Assembly (NCBI GenBank): GCA_947380295.1 | Contig: CANCQK010000010.1 | Coordinates: 36,519 to 100,518, forward strand | DNA from: Bdellovibrionales bacterium | Lineage (GTDB): Bacteria > Bdellovibrionota > UBA1018 | DNA: 64,000 nt | Reading direction: 5' to 3' | Notes under the pieces: model-generated | Database searches by the model: none | Seen by the model: the letters and a program-made list of their open reading frames with translations, nothing else | Told to the model about the DNA's origin: nothing | Made by a program: the position numbers and the translations under genes | Shown here: in pieces, positions 45,106 to 53,536 of the stretch | Layout of the letters: each line of letters starts with the position of its first letter | Position numbering within the stretch: the stretch's first letter is position 1

Positions 45106-45749
45106 GAGATTAATTTCTCCTTAATGAGGTTTAAGAGGGTATCCGCTAGTTCTTGTTTCGTTTTTCCGAGTGCGATCTTCTGATCACGTGAAAAGATTGA
45201 GAACGAATGTTGAGAGGCTTGAGTGATTTCTGTTAAATCATTATGAACTACCCAATCAATTTTAGAGTGATGGGATAGCTTTTGGATTGCTCTCATCCGT
45301 TCTTGTGAGTCAGGCGTATCAGTGAGTTTGAAAGCAATGACTCGAATTGAAGGCGAACATTTTGCGTAATCCTTCAGGCGCTCAACGATTTTAAAGTTTC
45401 TGGTGAGACGCAGGTTGATCTCGTCATTTTCAGAGCTCATTTTGCCAGGATGGGGGTGAGTGATTGAGAAATCACTCACTGCCGCGGCATGGATGATCGC
45501 ATCAAAGGACCGCTGGCCCAGTTCGTCTTGAAGCATTTGATCCAGATTTTTGAAAGAGGAGTATTCTTTCGCTTTCACTTCTGCCTGAGGGCGCTCGGCG
45601 CCTTGTCCACAGAGCAGTACCGTCTCTATCCCGGCGCGCGCAAAACTCTCAGCAATTTGTGCGCCAGTCTTTCCGGTGCTGATGTTCGAAATGTATCGAA
45701 CCGAGTCGATGGGTTCTCGAGTTGCTCCCGAAGTGATCAAAACTCTCAT
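45102..45749 (-). CDS. coaB: phosphopantothenate-cysteine ligase (CoaB, separate gene)
   Basis: Ligates cysteine to 4'-phosphopantothenate. In most bacteria this is the C-terminal half of bifunctional CoaBC (Dfp); here it is a 215-residue free-standing protein. Motifs are [20 protein letters not shown], followed by [16 protein letters not shown] and the HNDLTE loop. It overlaps coaC and coaX by 4 bases each, so all three are made together. No fusion linker remnant is visible. Confidence 0.92.
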   Translation of the reverse strand: MRVLITSGATREPIDSVRYISNISTGKTGAQIAESFARAGIETVLLCGQGAERPQAEVKAKEYSSFKNLDQMLQDELGQRSFDAIIHAAAVSDFSITHPHPGKMSSENDEINLRLTRNFKIVERLKDYAKCSPSIRVIAFKLTDTPDSQERMRAIQKLSHHSKIDWVVHNDLTEITQASQHSFSIFSRDQKIALGKTKQELADTLLNLIKEKLIS

Positions 45750-46315
45750 TCTTGCCGCCTCAATCGGCCAGCAAAAAACTCCTCGATCGCAGCAAAGATT
45801 TTTTCTGGTTCCATCAGCCGGCCAGGTCCTTCTTCTCCGCAGGCTTGATGGCCCGACTCAGGGTGAAGGATGCGGACTTTCCAAGACTGGAGTTTCTGGA
45901 TCGATCCTTGGGTCGCGGGATGGAGGTACATCAGGTGATTCATCGCGGGAGCTATCCAATAGGGCTTCTCATTGAGCTGATAGCTGAGAAAAAGTGCACC
46001 AACAGCATCATCACCTATCCCATTTGCGAGCCGATTTAACGTAGATGCCGAAGCCGGACAGAGTAGCGCTAGGTCAGCCCAGCGATTGAGATGGATATGA
46101 TCCATGGCTCGGTTGGGTTCATAGATGTCCACAAAAACTGGGCGGCCCGTAAGTCCTTCCAGCGTGGCTCGTCCAATGAACTCGAGGGCTCCCTGAGTGG
46201 CAACGGTCTGAACTTCGTAACCATTCTGAACGAGTTTCGAAATGAGTGCGCATGCCTTAAAGCATGCAATCGATCCAGTGAGTTGAAAAAGGATTCTTGG
46301 TTTAGACATTGTCAA
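45746..46315 (-). CDS. coaC: phosphopantothenoylcysteine decarboxylase (CoaC, separate gene)
   Basis: FMN-dependent decarboxylase, 189 residues. Flavin motif LTGSIACFKA, the APAMN loop, and the catalytic-cysteine segment QACGEEGPGRLMEPEKI are all present. It is the free-standing counterpart of the N-terminal half of CoaBC, a state common in eukaryotes and known in some bacteria. It overlaps panC by 14 and coaB by 4 bases. Confidence 0.92.
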   Translation of the reverse strand: MTMSKPRILFQLTGSIACFKACALISKLVQNGYEVQTVATQGALEFIGRATLEGLTGRPVFVDIYEPNRAMDHIHLNRWADLALLCPASASTLNRLANGIGDDAVGALFLSYQLNEKPYWIAPAMNHLMYLHPATQGSIQKLQSWKVRILHPESGHQACGEEGPGRLMEPEKIFAAIEEFFAGRLRRQE

Positions 46316-47054
46316 TCAACCTCACGGCGCCCAGTTTAACTGCGCCGAGTCGCCTGCCCCAATGCTCCTCGATATAGTCGATGTCAAATCCCTGTGTTCG
46401 GAGATCTTGAATTGCTTTCTCTGGAGTCTTCGCCTCCCTGAGGACTTTCGGAAAAGTCGCAGCGAGTTTTCTTTGTTCAGGCGTTAGTCTGCGGTTTCGC
46501 GAACTCATGGCAAGTCCATCTTGTTCTCTCAGTGTGGGACATGCAATGATCTCAGTAGGGATGAAAAATGCTTTTGCCATTCCCTGGATCAGGCGAAGTT
46601 GTTGAAAATCTTTCTCTCCAAAATAAGCTCGGTCAGCTTGAGTGAGATTGAGTAGTTTTAATACGATTGTCAGGACGCCGTCAAAATGACCAGGCCGGTG
46701 CGCACCACAGAGGATCTTACTTTCTTCTTTTTCGCTCACTTGGTAGCGGTATTGGTCTGGATAGAGCTCCGAAATTTCGGGCGAAATCAAATAAGGGACT
46801 CCAATTGACTCTAGAAGAGCGAAGTCTTCTTTGGGTGTTCTTGGATAATGAGTGAGATCATTGGGATCGTTGAACTGAGTGGGATTAACGAAAATGCTGA
46901 CTGCTGTCAGGTCATTTTCGGTCATGCTTTTTTTCATCAAAGCTAAATGACCCTCATGGAGGGCTCCCATGGTTGGAACGAAGCCAAGAGTTTTTCCTGA
47001 GATTGTTTTTTTGAATTCCTGCCACTCCGGAACGGATTGAAAAAGTTGTGTCAC
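46302..47054 (-). CDS. panC: pantothenate synthetase
   Basis: Joins pantoate and beta-alanine with ATP. A 250-residue HIGH-superfamily enzyme with FVPTMGALHEGHLALMKK, FVNPTQFNDPNDLTHYPRT, and YFGEKDFQQLRLI. Slightly shorter than the usual 280 residues at the C-terminus, but the active site is complete. Overlaps coaC by 14 bases; panB is 9 bases upstream. Confidence 0.95.
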   Translation of the reverse strand: MTQLFQSVPEWQEFKKTISGKTLGFVPTMGALHEGHLALMKKSMTENDLTAVSIFVNPTQFNDPNDLTHYPRTPKEDFALLESIGVPYLISPEISELYPDQYRYQVSEKEESKILCGAHRPGHFDGVLTIVLKLLNLTQADRAYFGEKDFQQLRLIQGMAKAFFIPTEIIACPTLREQDGLAMSSRNRRLTPEQRKLAATFPKVLREAKTPEKAIQDLRTQGFDIDYIEEHWGRRLGAVKLGAVRLIDNV

Positions 47055-47063
47055 ATCAACCTC

Positions 47064-47852
47064 CTATTGATAAGTTTCTTGAGAACTTGGGAAACTTCCC
47101 TCTGTCGTCTCCTGATGGAACTGGTTAAGTGCGCCTTTGATTGCCTCATAGCCAGCGAGGAACTTACGAACAAATTTAGGCTGATGTCCGTTGCTGAGTC
47201 CCAGTAAATCATGAAAAACGAGAACCTGTCCATCGACCTGGAGTCCTGCCCCAATGCCGATGACAGGGATTTGTAAGAGACGTTGAATTTCTTGTGCGAG
47301 ACCTTGGGGGACACATTCCAAAACGATTGAGAAACACCCTAGACTTTCAAGCTCCTGAGCTTGGTACTTGAGGTGTTTTTGTGCATCTTCATTTCTTCCT
47401 TGAACTTTATAGCCGCCAATTTGTTGAATAAATTGGGGCGTCAACCCAATGTGGCCCATTACGGGGATTCCGGACTGAACGAGGTGTCTGACGGTCTCCT
47501 CGTGGCCGTCGAGACTTTCTAATTTAACTGAGTTTGCCCCCGCTTTCAGAAGATCGCCGGCGACCTGGACAGCGACTTCAGTCCCTTTGCGGAAACTTAG
47601 AAATGGCATATCGGCTACAATAAATTTTTGAGGGGCCCCTCTTCTGACTGCAGCTGTATGAGTACACATCATCTCGGGCGTGGCATGGATTGTCGAGTCA
47701 AATCCGTGCATGACCATAGCGGCACTGTCGCCTACTAAAATGCAGTCGATTTCAGAATCTCCTACGGCCTTGGCTCCGAGGTAATCGTAGGCAGTGACCA
47801 TTGAGATCTTGCGGTTTTCCAGCTTCATTTTTTTGAAATCATGAATGTTCAT
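47064..47852 (-). CDS. panB: 3-methyl-2-oxobutanoate hydroxymethyltransferase
   Basis: Makes ketopantoate from 2-oxoisovalerate and methylene-THF. 262 residues; motifs are MVTAYDYLGAKA, ILVGDSAAMVMHG (metal ligands), VKLE, and IGIGAGLQVDGQVLVFHDLLG. It overlaps the DUF2520 gene upstream by 4 bases, giving a stable pairing of the two products. Confidence 0.95.
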   Translation of the reverse strand: MNIHDFKKMKLENRKISMVTAYDYLGAKAVGDSEIDCILVGDSAAMVMHGFDSTIHATPEMMCTHTAAVRRGAPQKFIVADMPFLSFRKGTEVAVQVAGDLLKAGANSVKLESLDGHEETVRHLVQSGIPVMGHIGLTPQFIQQIGGYKVQGRNEDAQKHLKYQAQELESLGCFSIVLECVPQGLAQEIQRLLQIPVIGIGAGLQVDGQVLVFHDLLGLSNGHQPKFVRKFLAGYEAIKGALNQFHQETTEGSFPSSQETYQ

Positions 47853-48568
47853 ACGTACATCTCCCTAAAGGCTTGATAAATGGATTGGAACGCATCGTCC
47901 TGAAGCGCGCTCAGGTTTTTTTCAATAGTGATTTGATCCCTGCGCTGAAGTGGGCCGGTTAATGCGAGGTGGGGATGGGCTAAGAGATTTCGAGTGATCT
48001 GTTCGAGGTAAGGATGAGCCGCTCCTGCAGGGATTTCGAGGCGAGATTCAAAATCTTTGAAAAGCTTTTGCCAGAGGATCACCGAGAAATTGCCCGCTAA
48101 TACACAGAGTGCGTGATAAAGTGCTTTATCTTTTTGTTCAATCGTATAAGTAGGATTTTTAAAATCCGGGAAAATATCTGAAAATTGGAGTTGACCCTTT
48201 TCACAGATAAAAGGGATTTTTTCATAAAATGCCGGCTCGTAGAGATTAGGTCCAAAAGACATCAATGGGTGCATACCCGTTGCATGAGACGTGGATAAGC
48301 AACCAGAAAAGTGAATTAAATTTAAAGAATGGAGTTCGGGACGACTTTCAATGAATGGCTCGATGGCAGAATCCTGGATGAGAACTAGGCCGATTTTAGG
48401 CTGGTCTTTTTCGATGATTTGCGCAAGAGGAGCGATTGCAGAAGAGCGCGCCCATTGAATGATAGGGACTTGCTGGCTGGAAAGGTAATGTGAGAAGTGC
48501 TTGGCGACTCGACCATTACCTAAAATTAATATCGGCGGTATGACTGTGTTTTCTGGTACCTGTCCCAT
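47849..48568 (-). CDS. Rossmann/DUF2520 protein, candidate ketopantoate reductase
   Basis: A 239-residue protein (ATG at 48568 after GAAAGGA; the frame is open to 48709 but that region carries the promoter). The N-terminal Rossmann domain has ILILGNGRVAKHF (GxGxxA dinucleotide loop), followed by LNLIHFSGCLST and HPLMSFG, matching the Rossmann-like plus DUF2520 architecture (COG5495). The helical C-terminal half (KALYHALCVLAGNFSVILW) fits the 6-phosphogluconate-dehydrogenase-like dimer domain of PanE. It is the first gene of the panB-panC-coaC-coaB-coaX operon, which lacks a panE. That context suggests ketopantoate reductase activity, as reported to my recollection for the PanG proteins of Francisella. 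Not proven. Confidence 0.75.
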   Translation of the reverse strand: MGQVPENTVIPPILILGNGRVAKHFSHYLSSQQVPIIQWARSSAIAPLAQIIEKDQPKIGLVLIQDSAIEPFIESRPELHSLNLIHFSGCLSTSHATGMHPLMSFGPNLYEPAFYEKIPFICEKGQLQFSDIFPDFKNPTYTIEQKDKALYHALCVLAGNFSVILWQKLFKDFESRLEIPAGAAHPYLEQITRNLLAHPHLALTGPLQRRDQITIEKNLSALQDDAFQSIYQAFREMYV

Positions 48569-48620
48569 GGGATCAAGTCCTTTCTCAATCGCAATCTTGT
48601 GTAAAATAAGCTCGTTTCTA

Positions 48621-48649
48621 TATCTACAAGAGATGGGCTGTTTTGTCAA
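48621..48649 (-). promoter_or_regulatory. promoter of the pan/coa operon
   Basis: On the minus strand a perfect TTGACA (48644-48649) and TAGATA (48621-48626) are 17 bases apart, 53 bases upstream of the DUF2520 ATG. This supports the start at 48568 and a single transcript for six genes. Confidence 0.65.
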
Positions 48650-48707
48650 AGTCCAGCCTTGACCCGTCGGCTCGTATTCGATATTGACTCGGGAGTGGGG
48701 GAACGTC

Positions 48708-49571
48708 ATGAAAAAATTCGGGATTCAATTTTTGGTGCTTTTAGCATCGGTTGATGCTTTTTTACTCGGTCCAAAACTTTGGGCTTGTGGTTCTAAGCCC
48801 CTATTGGCTGAAGACCCTGCGATTCAAGAGAAGCTTCTCCATCAGTCGGAAGATTTTAGTCTACTTGGGAATCCTATAGAGAAAAATCGACTTTCTAAAA
48901 GAAAATCTCTATTGTCCCGATATTACAAAGACCACTTGAGTCCTCCTTGGTGGGTCATTCAAAGTGAATTGATCAATTCCATCGGGCAGGCTCCTGGTGT
49001 GATTGTTGGGGAGCCTGCGGTGAATTTACCTCAAGGCAGGGTGCAAATTAAAGATTTACCCCCCGGTGCACTCGATAGGATTAAAAATCCGCTGATTTCA
49101 ATTGAAGTCCAGGCCAATAGTGCCCCGCGAGCCTACGCCTTGGCGTTCGTACTTAAACCTCAATATCAAGTAGGAGGTACGCCCATCAGAGTTTGGGTGA
49201 GCGATCCGGCCAATCCTGGTCTTCCTATTCCTTCTGCTCCACCCGCCCCGCAAATCGATCTGGTTTCTTTTGTGATGCAGAATCTTCAACTGGCTTTGGA
49301 CGGTAATCCCTACTTTTTGGGTTTCACACCCAAAATTCATAGTCCACTTTCACCTAGTTTTTTCATGGTGTTTAACCGCGAGGAAGTTCAGTTTTTTGCG
49401 GACAATATCGGCGACGCCTATCGCAATATCAACGCCGTTGCCGAAGATGTCTTTGGTGATGTGCTCAATCTTCAATACTTCGGCGGCATTGTTCAAGTCG
49501 GCGTAAGCACCATCGAGCGGGGAGTGCAAATGCTTGAGGCGGGTGATCGAGCAGTCCCTATTCCTATCTAG
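48708..49571 (+). CDS. exported protein of unknown function
   Basis: I start at the ATG at 48708 (GGGGGAACGTC Shine-Dalgarno); an ATG at 48684 is also open. The 287-residue protein has a signal peptide (KKFGIQFLVLLASVDAFLLG, cleavage near WACG). The mature part is rich in Pro and beta-type stretches (VGEPAVNLPQGRVQIKDLPP, ISIEVQANSAPRAYALAFVL), with an APPAPQIDLVSFVMQ region in the middle. No family recognised. It is divergent from the pan operon and overlaps the kinase end by 8 bases. Confidence 0.55.
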   Translation: MKKFGIQFLVLLASVDAFLLGPKLWACGSKPLLAEDPAIQEKLLHQSEDFSLLGNPIEKNRLSKRKSLLSRYYKDHLSPPWWVIQSELINSIGQAPGVIVGEPAVNLPQGRVQIKDLPPGALDRIKNPLISIEVQANSAPRAYALAFVLKPQYQVGGTPIRVWVSDPANPGLPIPSAPPAPQIDLVSFVMQNLQLALDGNPYFLGFTPKIHSPLSPSFFMVFNREEVQFFADNIGDAYRNINAVAEDVFGDVLNLQYFGGIVQVGVSTIERGVQMLEAGDRAVPIPI

Positions 49572-51108
49572 CGGCAACTGTTCCAGTTCTCAGGAGTTCG
49601 AGGGCTCGCTCTGCGGTGCATCGATCTTCTGGTTTTACTCGCAAAAGGCAGACTAAAACGGGATGGAGACGGGAGAATTGGTCGTCGCGCGCCCAATTCT
49701 CCTTCAAAATGTCGAGGACTCGGTCTACTTCTTCTTGCTTCACCCAGAGAAAGTGTTTAGGAGATAGCTTCTTGATGCCTAACTTGAGTTCCTCACTGAG
49801 AGGTGACCAGGAGAAGGCCGTGGCTCGAAAAGTTGAAGCCATTTCCATGAGTGATACCCCCATTGCCCAATCGTCGCTGATTTGATCGGTTTCAAAGTCC
49901 GACCAGCTCGGGTTCCATCGGAGGGCAAAAGCTTCGCGAACTTTGGGGTCGTCTGAGAGCTCATAGGTCTCTTTGAGAGTTTCCCATTTCTCTCGCAGCC
50001 GCTTTAGGTTTCGCTGGGAGGATCGAAGATGAAATTTTTCAATTGCCTCAGGAGCTAGGTACCGATAGGTCGTCTTGATAAAGTCTTCCTGTGAAAGAGT
50101 CTCTTCCAGGTCGATTTGGTTCCGGTCATAGGCCGTTCCAAAATCAATGAGTGCCGCATCAATTGTGGGAAAATTGCCTCGCAAAAGGATATTCTGGGGT
50201 TTGATGTCCCGATGAACGATTCCATTTTTGTGAAGAAATGACAAACCGCTCAGTAACTGATCAGCGATTTGAATCAAGGCTCCAGAACCGAGGGACTTCA
50301 TGAGTTCGCGGTTGAAAGCATCCCCTAGATTGTAAAAAGGAGATAGGAAATAAATTCGACCCGATTTTTGGCTGACGCCGAATTCTTGAGCAGAGAGGAG
50401 TCCACGAATTTCCTCACCTTTTGACAACTCCTTGATCTTTTTTAGCATCGATACTTCATACAAATTGGTGAGGTATCGTTCACGATGGTGCTTGATTAGG
50501 CAAGTGCATTTTCTCTCTGGTGAAATGTCCTTAGGAATGATGGACAGTGCATAGATTTTCGAATCGGCTTCTCCTAGTCGAGTCACCTTGTGAATGGTCT
50601 TAAAAGTTCCACTTGGGTTATCATGCTGAGACTGGCTTAAACTCCACCTTTCGTCTGGCGCGACGCAGATTCTTTGCGGGACGTGACGTGCATAAACGCC
50701 CGTTTCATCAAAAAAATAGGCGGACTCGGCAATCTTTTGAAGGTGATTGAGTTCGATCTCCCATTTGGGGTGCATGGGGTTCCTGATTGAGTTGTATCGA
50801 TGACTCAAAAACTGCAGCGGGAACTGAGCACTTTCCCTCATTGGATGAGAGGCAATCCATTGTTCCAGAGTGCGTTCAATTTCCGAAGCTGGAGTGGAAG
50901 TATGTTTTTCCAGTGATGTAATGATGTTTCGGTACTCAGGATCATTTGATCGGGAGTATTGGACCTCTGACGCTATTGCGGAAGGACTTGAGTCATCATC
51001 ATCACCTGCGTAAATCGAGGGGGATAATAATGCGAGACCTAGGAAAACAAGTAGTCCCCCCTGCCTCGATCGTTTTAAGCGCCGTATCCAACTTTTCTGA
51101 TTGATCAT
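49564..51108 (-). CDS. exported atypical Ser/Thr protein kinase
   Basis: About 514 residues from the ATG at 51108 (a TTG at 51150 is also open). The N-terminus has a classical signal peptide, RSRQGGLLVFLGLALLSPSI with cleavage near YA, followed by a DDDD-rich mature start. The kinase domain shows IVHRDIKPQNILL (catalytic loop, around residue 300), LIDFGTAYD (DFG) and YRYLAPEAIEKF (APE). In the N-lobe the usual A-x-K lysine is Ser (KIYALSIIPKDI), and the Gly loop is poor, so ATP handling is altered or another Lys substitutes. Unlike transmembrane PknB-type kinases the catalytic domain follows the signal directly, suggesting an exported enzyme. Convergent with the previous gene (8-base overlap). 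Confidence 0.75.
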   Translation of the reverse strand: MINQKSWIRRLKRSRQGGLLVFLGLALLSPSIYAGDDDDSSPSAIASEVQYSRSNDPEYRNIITSLEKHTSTPASEIERTLEQWIASHPMRESAQFPLQFLSHRYNSIRNPMHPKWEIELNHLQKIAESAYFFDETGVYARHVPQRICVAPDERWSLSQSQHDNPSGTFKTIHKVTRLGEADSKIYALSIIPKDISPERKCTCLIKHHRERYLTNLYEVSMLKKIKELSKGEEIRGLLSAQEFGVSQKSGRIYFLSPFYNLGDAFNRELMKSLGSGALIQIADQLLSGLSFLHKNGIVHRDIKPQNILLRGNFPTIDAALIDFGTAYDRNQIDLEETLSQEDFIKTTYRYLAPEAIEKFHLRSSQRNLKRLREKWETLKETYELSDDPKVREAFALRWNPSWSDFETDQISDDWAMGVSLMEMASTFRATAFSWSPLSEELKLGIKKLSPKHFLWVKQEEVDRVLDILKENWARDDQFSRLHPVLVCLLRVKPEDRCTAERALELLRTGTVAAR

Positions 51109-51214
51109 CACAGTGGAGCGTACCTTGCCACTGGCTGAGCTGATCGTCAATATCTCATGATCTTTTCAGGTCCCTACTCGATGCGAAGTTCGCAACTGCG
51201 GTCGGAGGAGGCGT

Positions 51215-51667
51215 TTACCGTCTACTAAAAAATTCACTCAATTCAGCGGCAAATTTCTTAATCGACTTGCCACTCGGAATGGCGACAAAAATCGTATTGT
51301 CTCCGGCGACGGTGCCGAGGATTTTTTCCTTGCCGAAGTTATCGAGGAGTTCAGCGATGAGAGAAGCCGAGCCACTTTTGGTCTGGATCACGATGAGAAA
51401 GTCGTTATGCGTGATGCCGGTGACGAGGTCGCCAAGGGAGGCTCCCAGGGGCGGGGGTGTTTCTTTATCTGGAAGTTTGTAAAAGGCCTCCCCGGTTGGA
51501 CTAAATCCCTTAATTGCGCCGAGTTTACGAAGGCCTCTTGAAATGGTGGATTGGTTGACATCAAACCCGAGCTTGAGGAGTTCTTCCCTGAGATCTTCTT
51601 GGCTCCCAGCTCCTTTTTGGGAAAGGATCTGGCGAAGCGCCTCGAGTGCTGTGTTTGATTCATCCAT
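51215..51667 (-). CDS. argR: arginine repressor
   Basis: A 150-residue ArgR: N-terminal winged helix (LRQILSQKGAGSQEDLREEL, QSTISRGLRKLGAIKG) and a C-terminal oligomerisation and arginine-binding domain with TVAGDNTIFVAIPSG. With arginine it binds ARG boxes upstream of arg genes. It is the last gene of argCJBFR, 7 bases after argF, so it is regulated together with its targets. Confidence 0.93.
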   Translation of the reverse strand: MDESNTALEALRQILSQKGAGSQEDLREELLKLGFDVNQSTISRGLRKLGAIKGFSPTGEAFYKLPDKETPPPLGASLGDLVTGITHNDFLIVIQTKSGSASLIAELLDNFGKEKILGTVAGDNTIFVAIPSGKSIKKFAAELSEFFSRR

Positions 51668-51674
51668 TCTGACC

Positions 51675-52604
51675 TCATTTCTCCTGGAGTAAGGCGACTA
51701 ATACCGCTTTTTGGATATGAAGCCGATTCTCACTCTGTTGAAAAATAGCTGAACATGAAGAATCCGGCAAGGTTTGAGAAATTTCTTTTCCTCGCTCCAT
51801 CGGCAAGCAATGAAGAGCGATCGCGCCGGGCGCTGCGCGACTCATCAACGCTTCATTGACTTGATAGCCTTGGAAAGCGGCTTCTCGCTTGGTTTTTTCA
51901 GTTTCAAAGCCCATGCTGGTCCAGACGTCAGTATAGACGGCTTGGGCGCCGCAAACGGCTTGTTCGGGGGTTTTTAGGGCTGAGATTCGGTTCCCTGCTT
52001 GGGATGCTCGGAGTTGGGCCTTTTTTAAAATTTCTGGGTGGGGTTCAAATCCTGCCGGACATGAATACTGCAAATGGACGCCGACTTGAGAGCAAAGCAA
52101 GAGGAGGCTGTGGAGGATGTTATTTCCGTCTCCGATGTAACACAGGGTGATGTCTTGCAAGGTGCCGTAGGTTTCCTGGAGGGTCATCAGATCAGCCAAG
52201 ATTTGACAAGGATGATGTAAGTCGGTGAGTCCGTTAATGATAGGGACTGCAGAGAACTCGGCCATTCGGGCCAACCAAGCGTCTTGATGGGTGCGTACCA
52301 CCACTCCGTGAAAGTAGCCGCTGAGGACACGAGCAAGATCTTCGGGCTCCTCGGCCTTGCGAGTGGAGGCGATGCTCTCGACTGCTGAGCCACCTAGGTC
52401 ATTCATCGCCACGGTGAAGCTGGTCCGCGTGCGCAAGGAAGGCTTATCAAAAAGGAGCGCTAACTGTTTGCGACTGAGGAAATCTTTGCCGACACCCAAT
52501 TTTCTGCCCTTTTTTAGGGAGACTCCAAAGTGGATCAAATTTTTAATTTCTGATGAGCTGAGCTCTTCCCCTGTGAGGAGATGTTTGGTCTTGAGTTGAA
52601 TCAT
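51675..52604 (-). CDS. argF: ornithine carbamoyltransferase
   Basis: Makes citrulline from ornithine and carbamoyl phosphate. 309 residues with the carbamoyl-phosphate motif FDKPSLRTRTSF, the HHPCQ loop and the catalytic HCLPMERG segment. The canonical STRTR is here SLRTR. Consistent with carAB being in the divergent operon that supplies carbamoyl phosphate. Starts 2 bases after argB. Confidence 0.95.
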   Translation of the reverse strand: MIQLKTKHLLTGEELSSSEIKNLIHFGVSLKKGRKLGVGKDFLSRKQLALLFDKPSLRTRTSFTVAMNDLGGSAVESIASTRKAEEPEDLARVLSGYFHGVVVRTHQDAWLARMAEFSAVPIINGLTDLHHPCQILADLMTLQETYGTLQDITLCYIGDGNNILHSLLLLCSQVGVHLQYSCPAGFEPHPEILKKAQLRASQAGNRISALKTPEQAVCGAQAVYTDVWTSMGFETEKTKREAAFQGYQVNEALMSRAAPGAIALHCLPMERGKEISQTLPDSSCSAIFQQSENRLHIQKAVLVALLQEK

Positions 52605-52606
52605 TT

Positions 52607-53536
52607 TTAATTCCTACTTGGGTAGTGCTGAGTTTGGTCCCGAAGCTGACAAACAGTGCCTGTGGGCGAGCAATGCAAAGCAGCGTCAAGAATCGCTTGG
52701 GGCTGCCTAGCGTTGAGGATGTGAACTTTCTGAACTCGGGATTGAGGAGGTCTACTTCGCGTTGAGTGAAGTCTAACTGGGGGTTTTTCTGCAAGCGCAT
52801 CTAAAATAGTCCGAACTTTAGCGAGCATTCCGCCTTTGACTACTTCCTGGTCGATGAGGTCTTGGAGATTTTGGTCATCTAGAGAGGATAGCGTGTCTCC
52901 CTGTGGCGTGAGGATCCCGTTTTGGTCGGTGATATAAATGAGGTTTTTCACATCGAGGGCCTGGGCAATTTTGCTAGCTGCCCAATCTGCATTGATATTA
53001 TAGGAGTTTCCAGAGGCATCGATTCCAATGGGAGCAATTACCGGAATGATCCCCCGAGAGTGGCTCGAGGGAGGAGTGATCAGCTGATGGATGAGTTGTG
53101 AATCGACTCTTTCGATTTTTCCGACTTGTCCGAGCAGGGTGTGAGCAGGAATGCAATGGAGTAAGTTGCCATCTACACCTGAAATGCCAACGGCTTTGCC
53201 TCCTGATGACTGGATGGCACGGACGAGTTGACGGTTGATTTTGCCACTCAAGACCATTTCAATGACATCCATCATGGGCTTTGTGGTGATTCGTAGGCCT
53301 TGGTAAAATTCCCACGTGATCCCTCTTGCGGTCAGTTCTTCGTTGATCGCAGGGCCGCCTCCATGCACGACGACTGGAGAGAACCCACCGTCCTGGAGTT
53401 TGACCAGGTCTTGGCAGAGGGAGTTGAGAGTTTCAGGATCCTTAAGGACCGATCCTCCCAATTTGATCACAATTACCTGAGGTTGGTTTTCGGTGACTGC
53501 AGCGGGTGATTCTAATAATCGTTTTCTAATCGCCAT
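52607..53536 (-). CDS. argB: acetylglutamate kinase
   Basis: Phosphorylates N-acetylglutamate. 309 residues of the amino-acid-kinase fold: VIVIKLGGSVL, VVVHGGGPAINEEL, SGKINRQLVRAIQ and YNINADWAASKIAQAL. The N-terminal extension of about 20 residues resembles that of arginine-sensitive hexameric NAGKs, so feedback inhibition is possible. Its stop and the argJ start share a single-base overlap. Confidence 0.94.
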   Translation of the reverse strand: MAIRKRLLESPAAVTENQPQVIVIKLGGSVLKDPETLNSLCQDLVKLQDGGFSPVVVHGGGPAINEELTARGITWEFYQGLRITTKPMMDVIEMVLSGKINRQLVRAIQSSGGKAVGISGVDGNLLHCIPAHTLLGQVGKIERVDSQLIHQLITPPSSHSRGIIPVIAPIGIDASGNSYNINADWAASKIAQALDVKNLIYITDQNGILTPQGDTLSSLDDQNLQDLIDQEVVKGGMLAKVRTILDALAEKPPVRLHSTRSRPPQSRVQKVHILNARQPQAILDAALHCSPTGTVCQLRDQTQHYPSRN

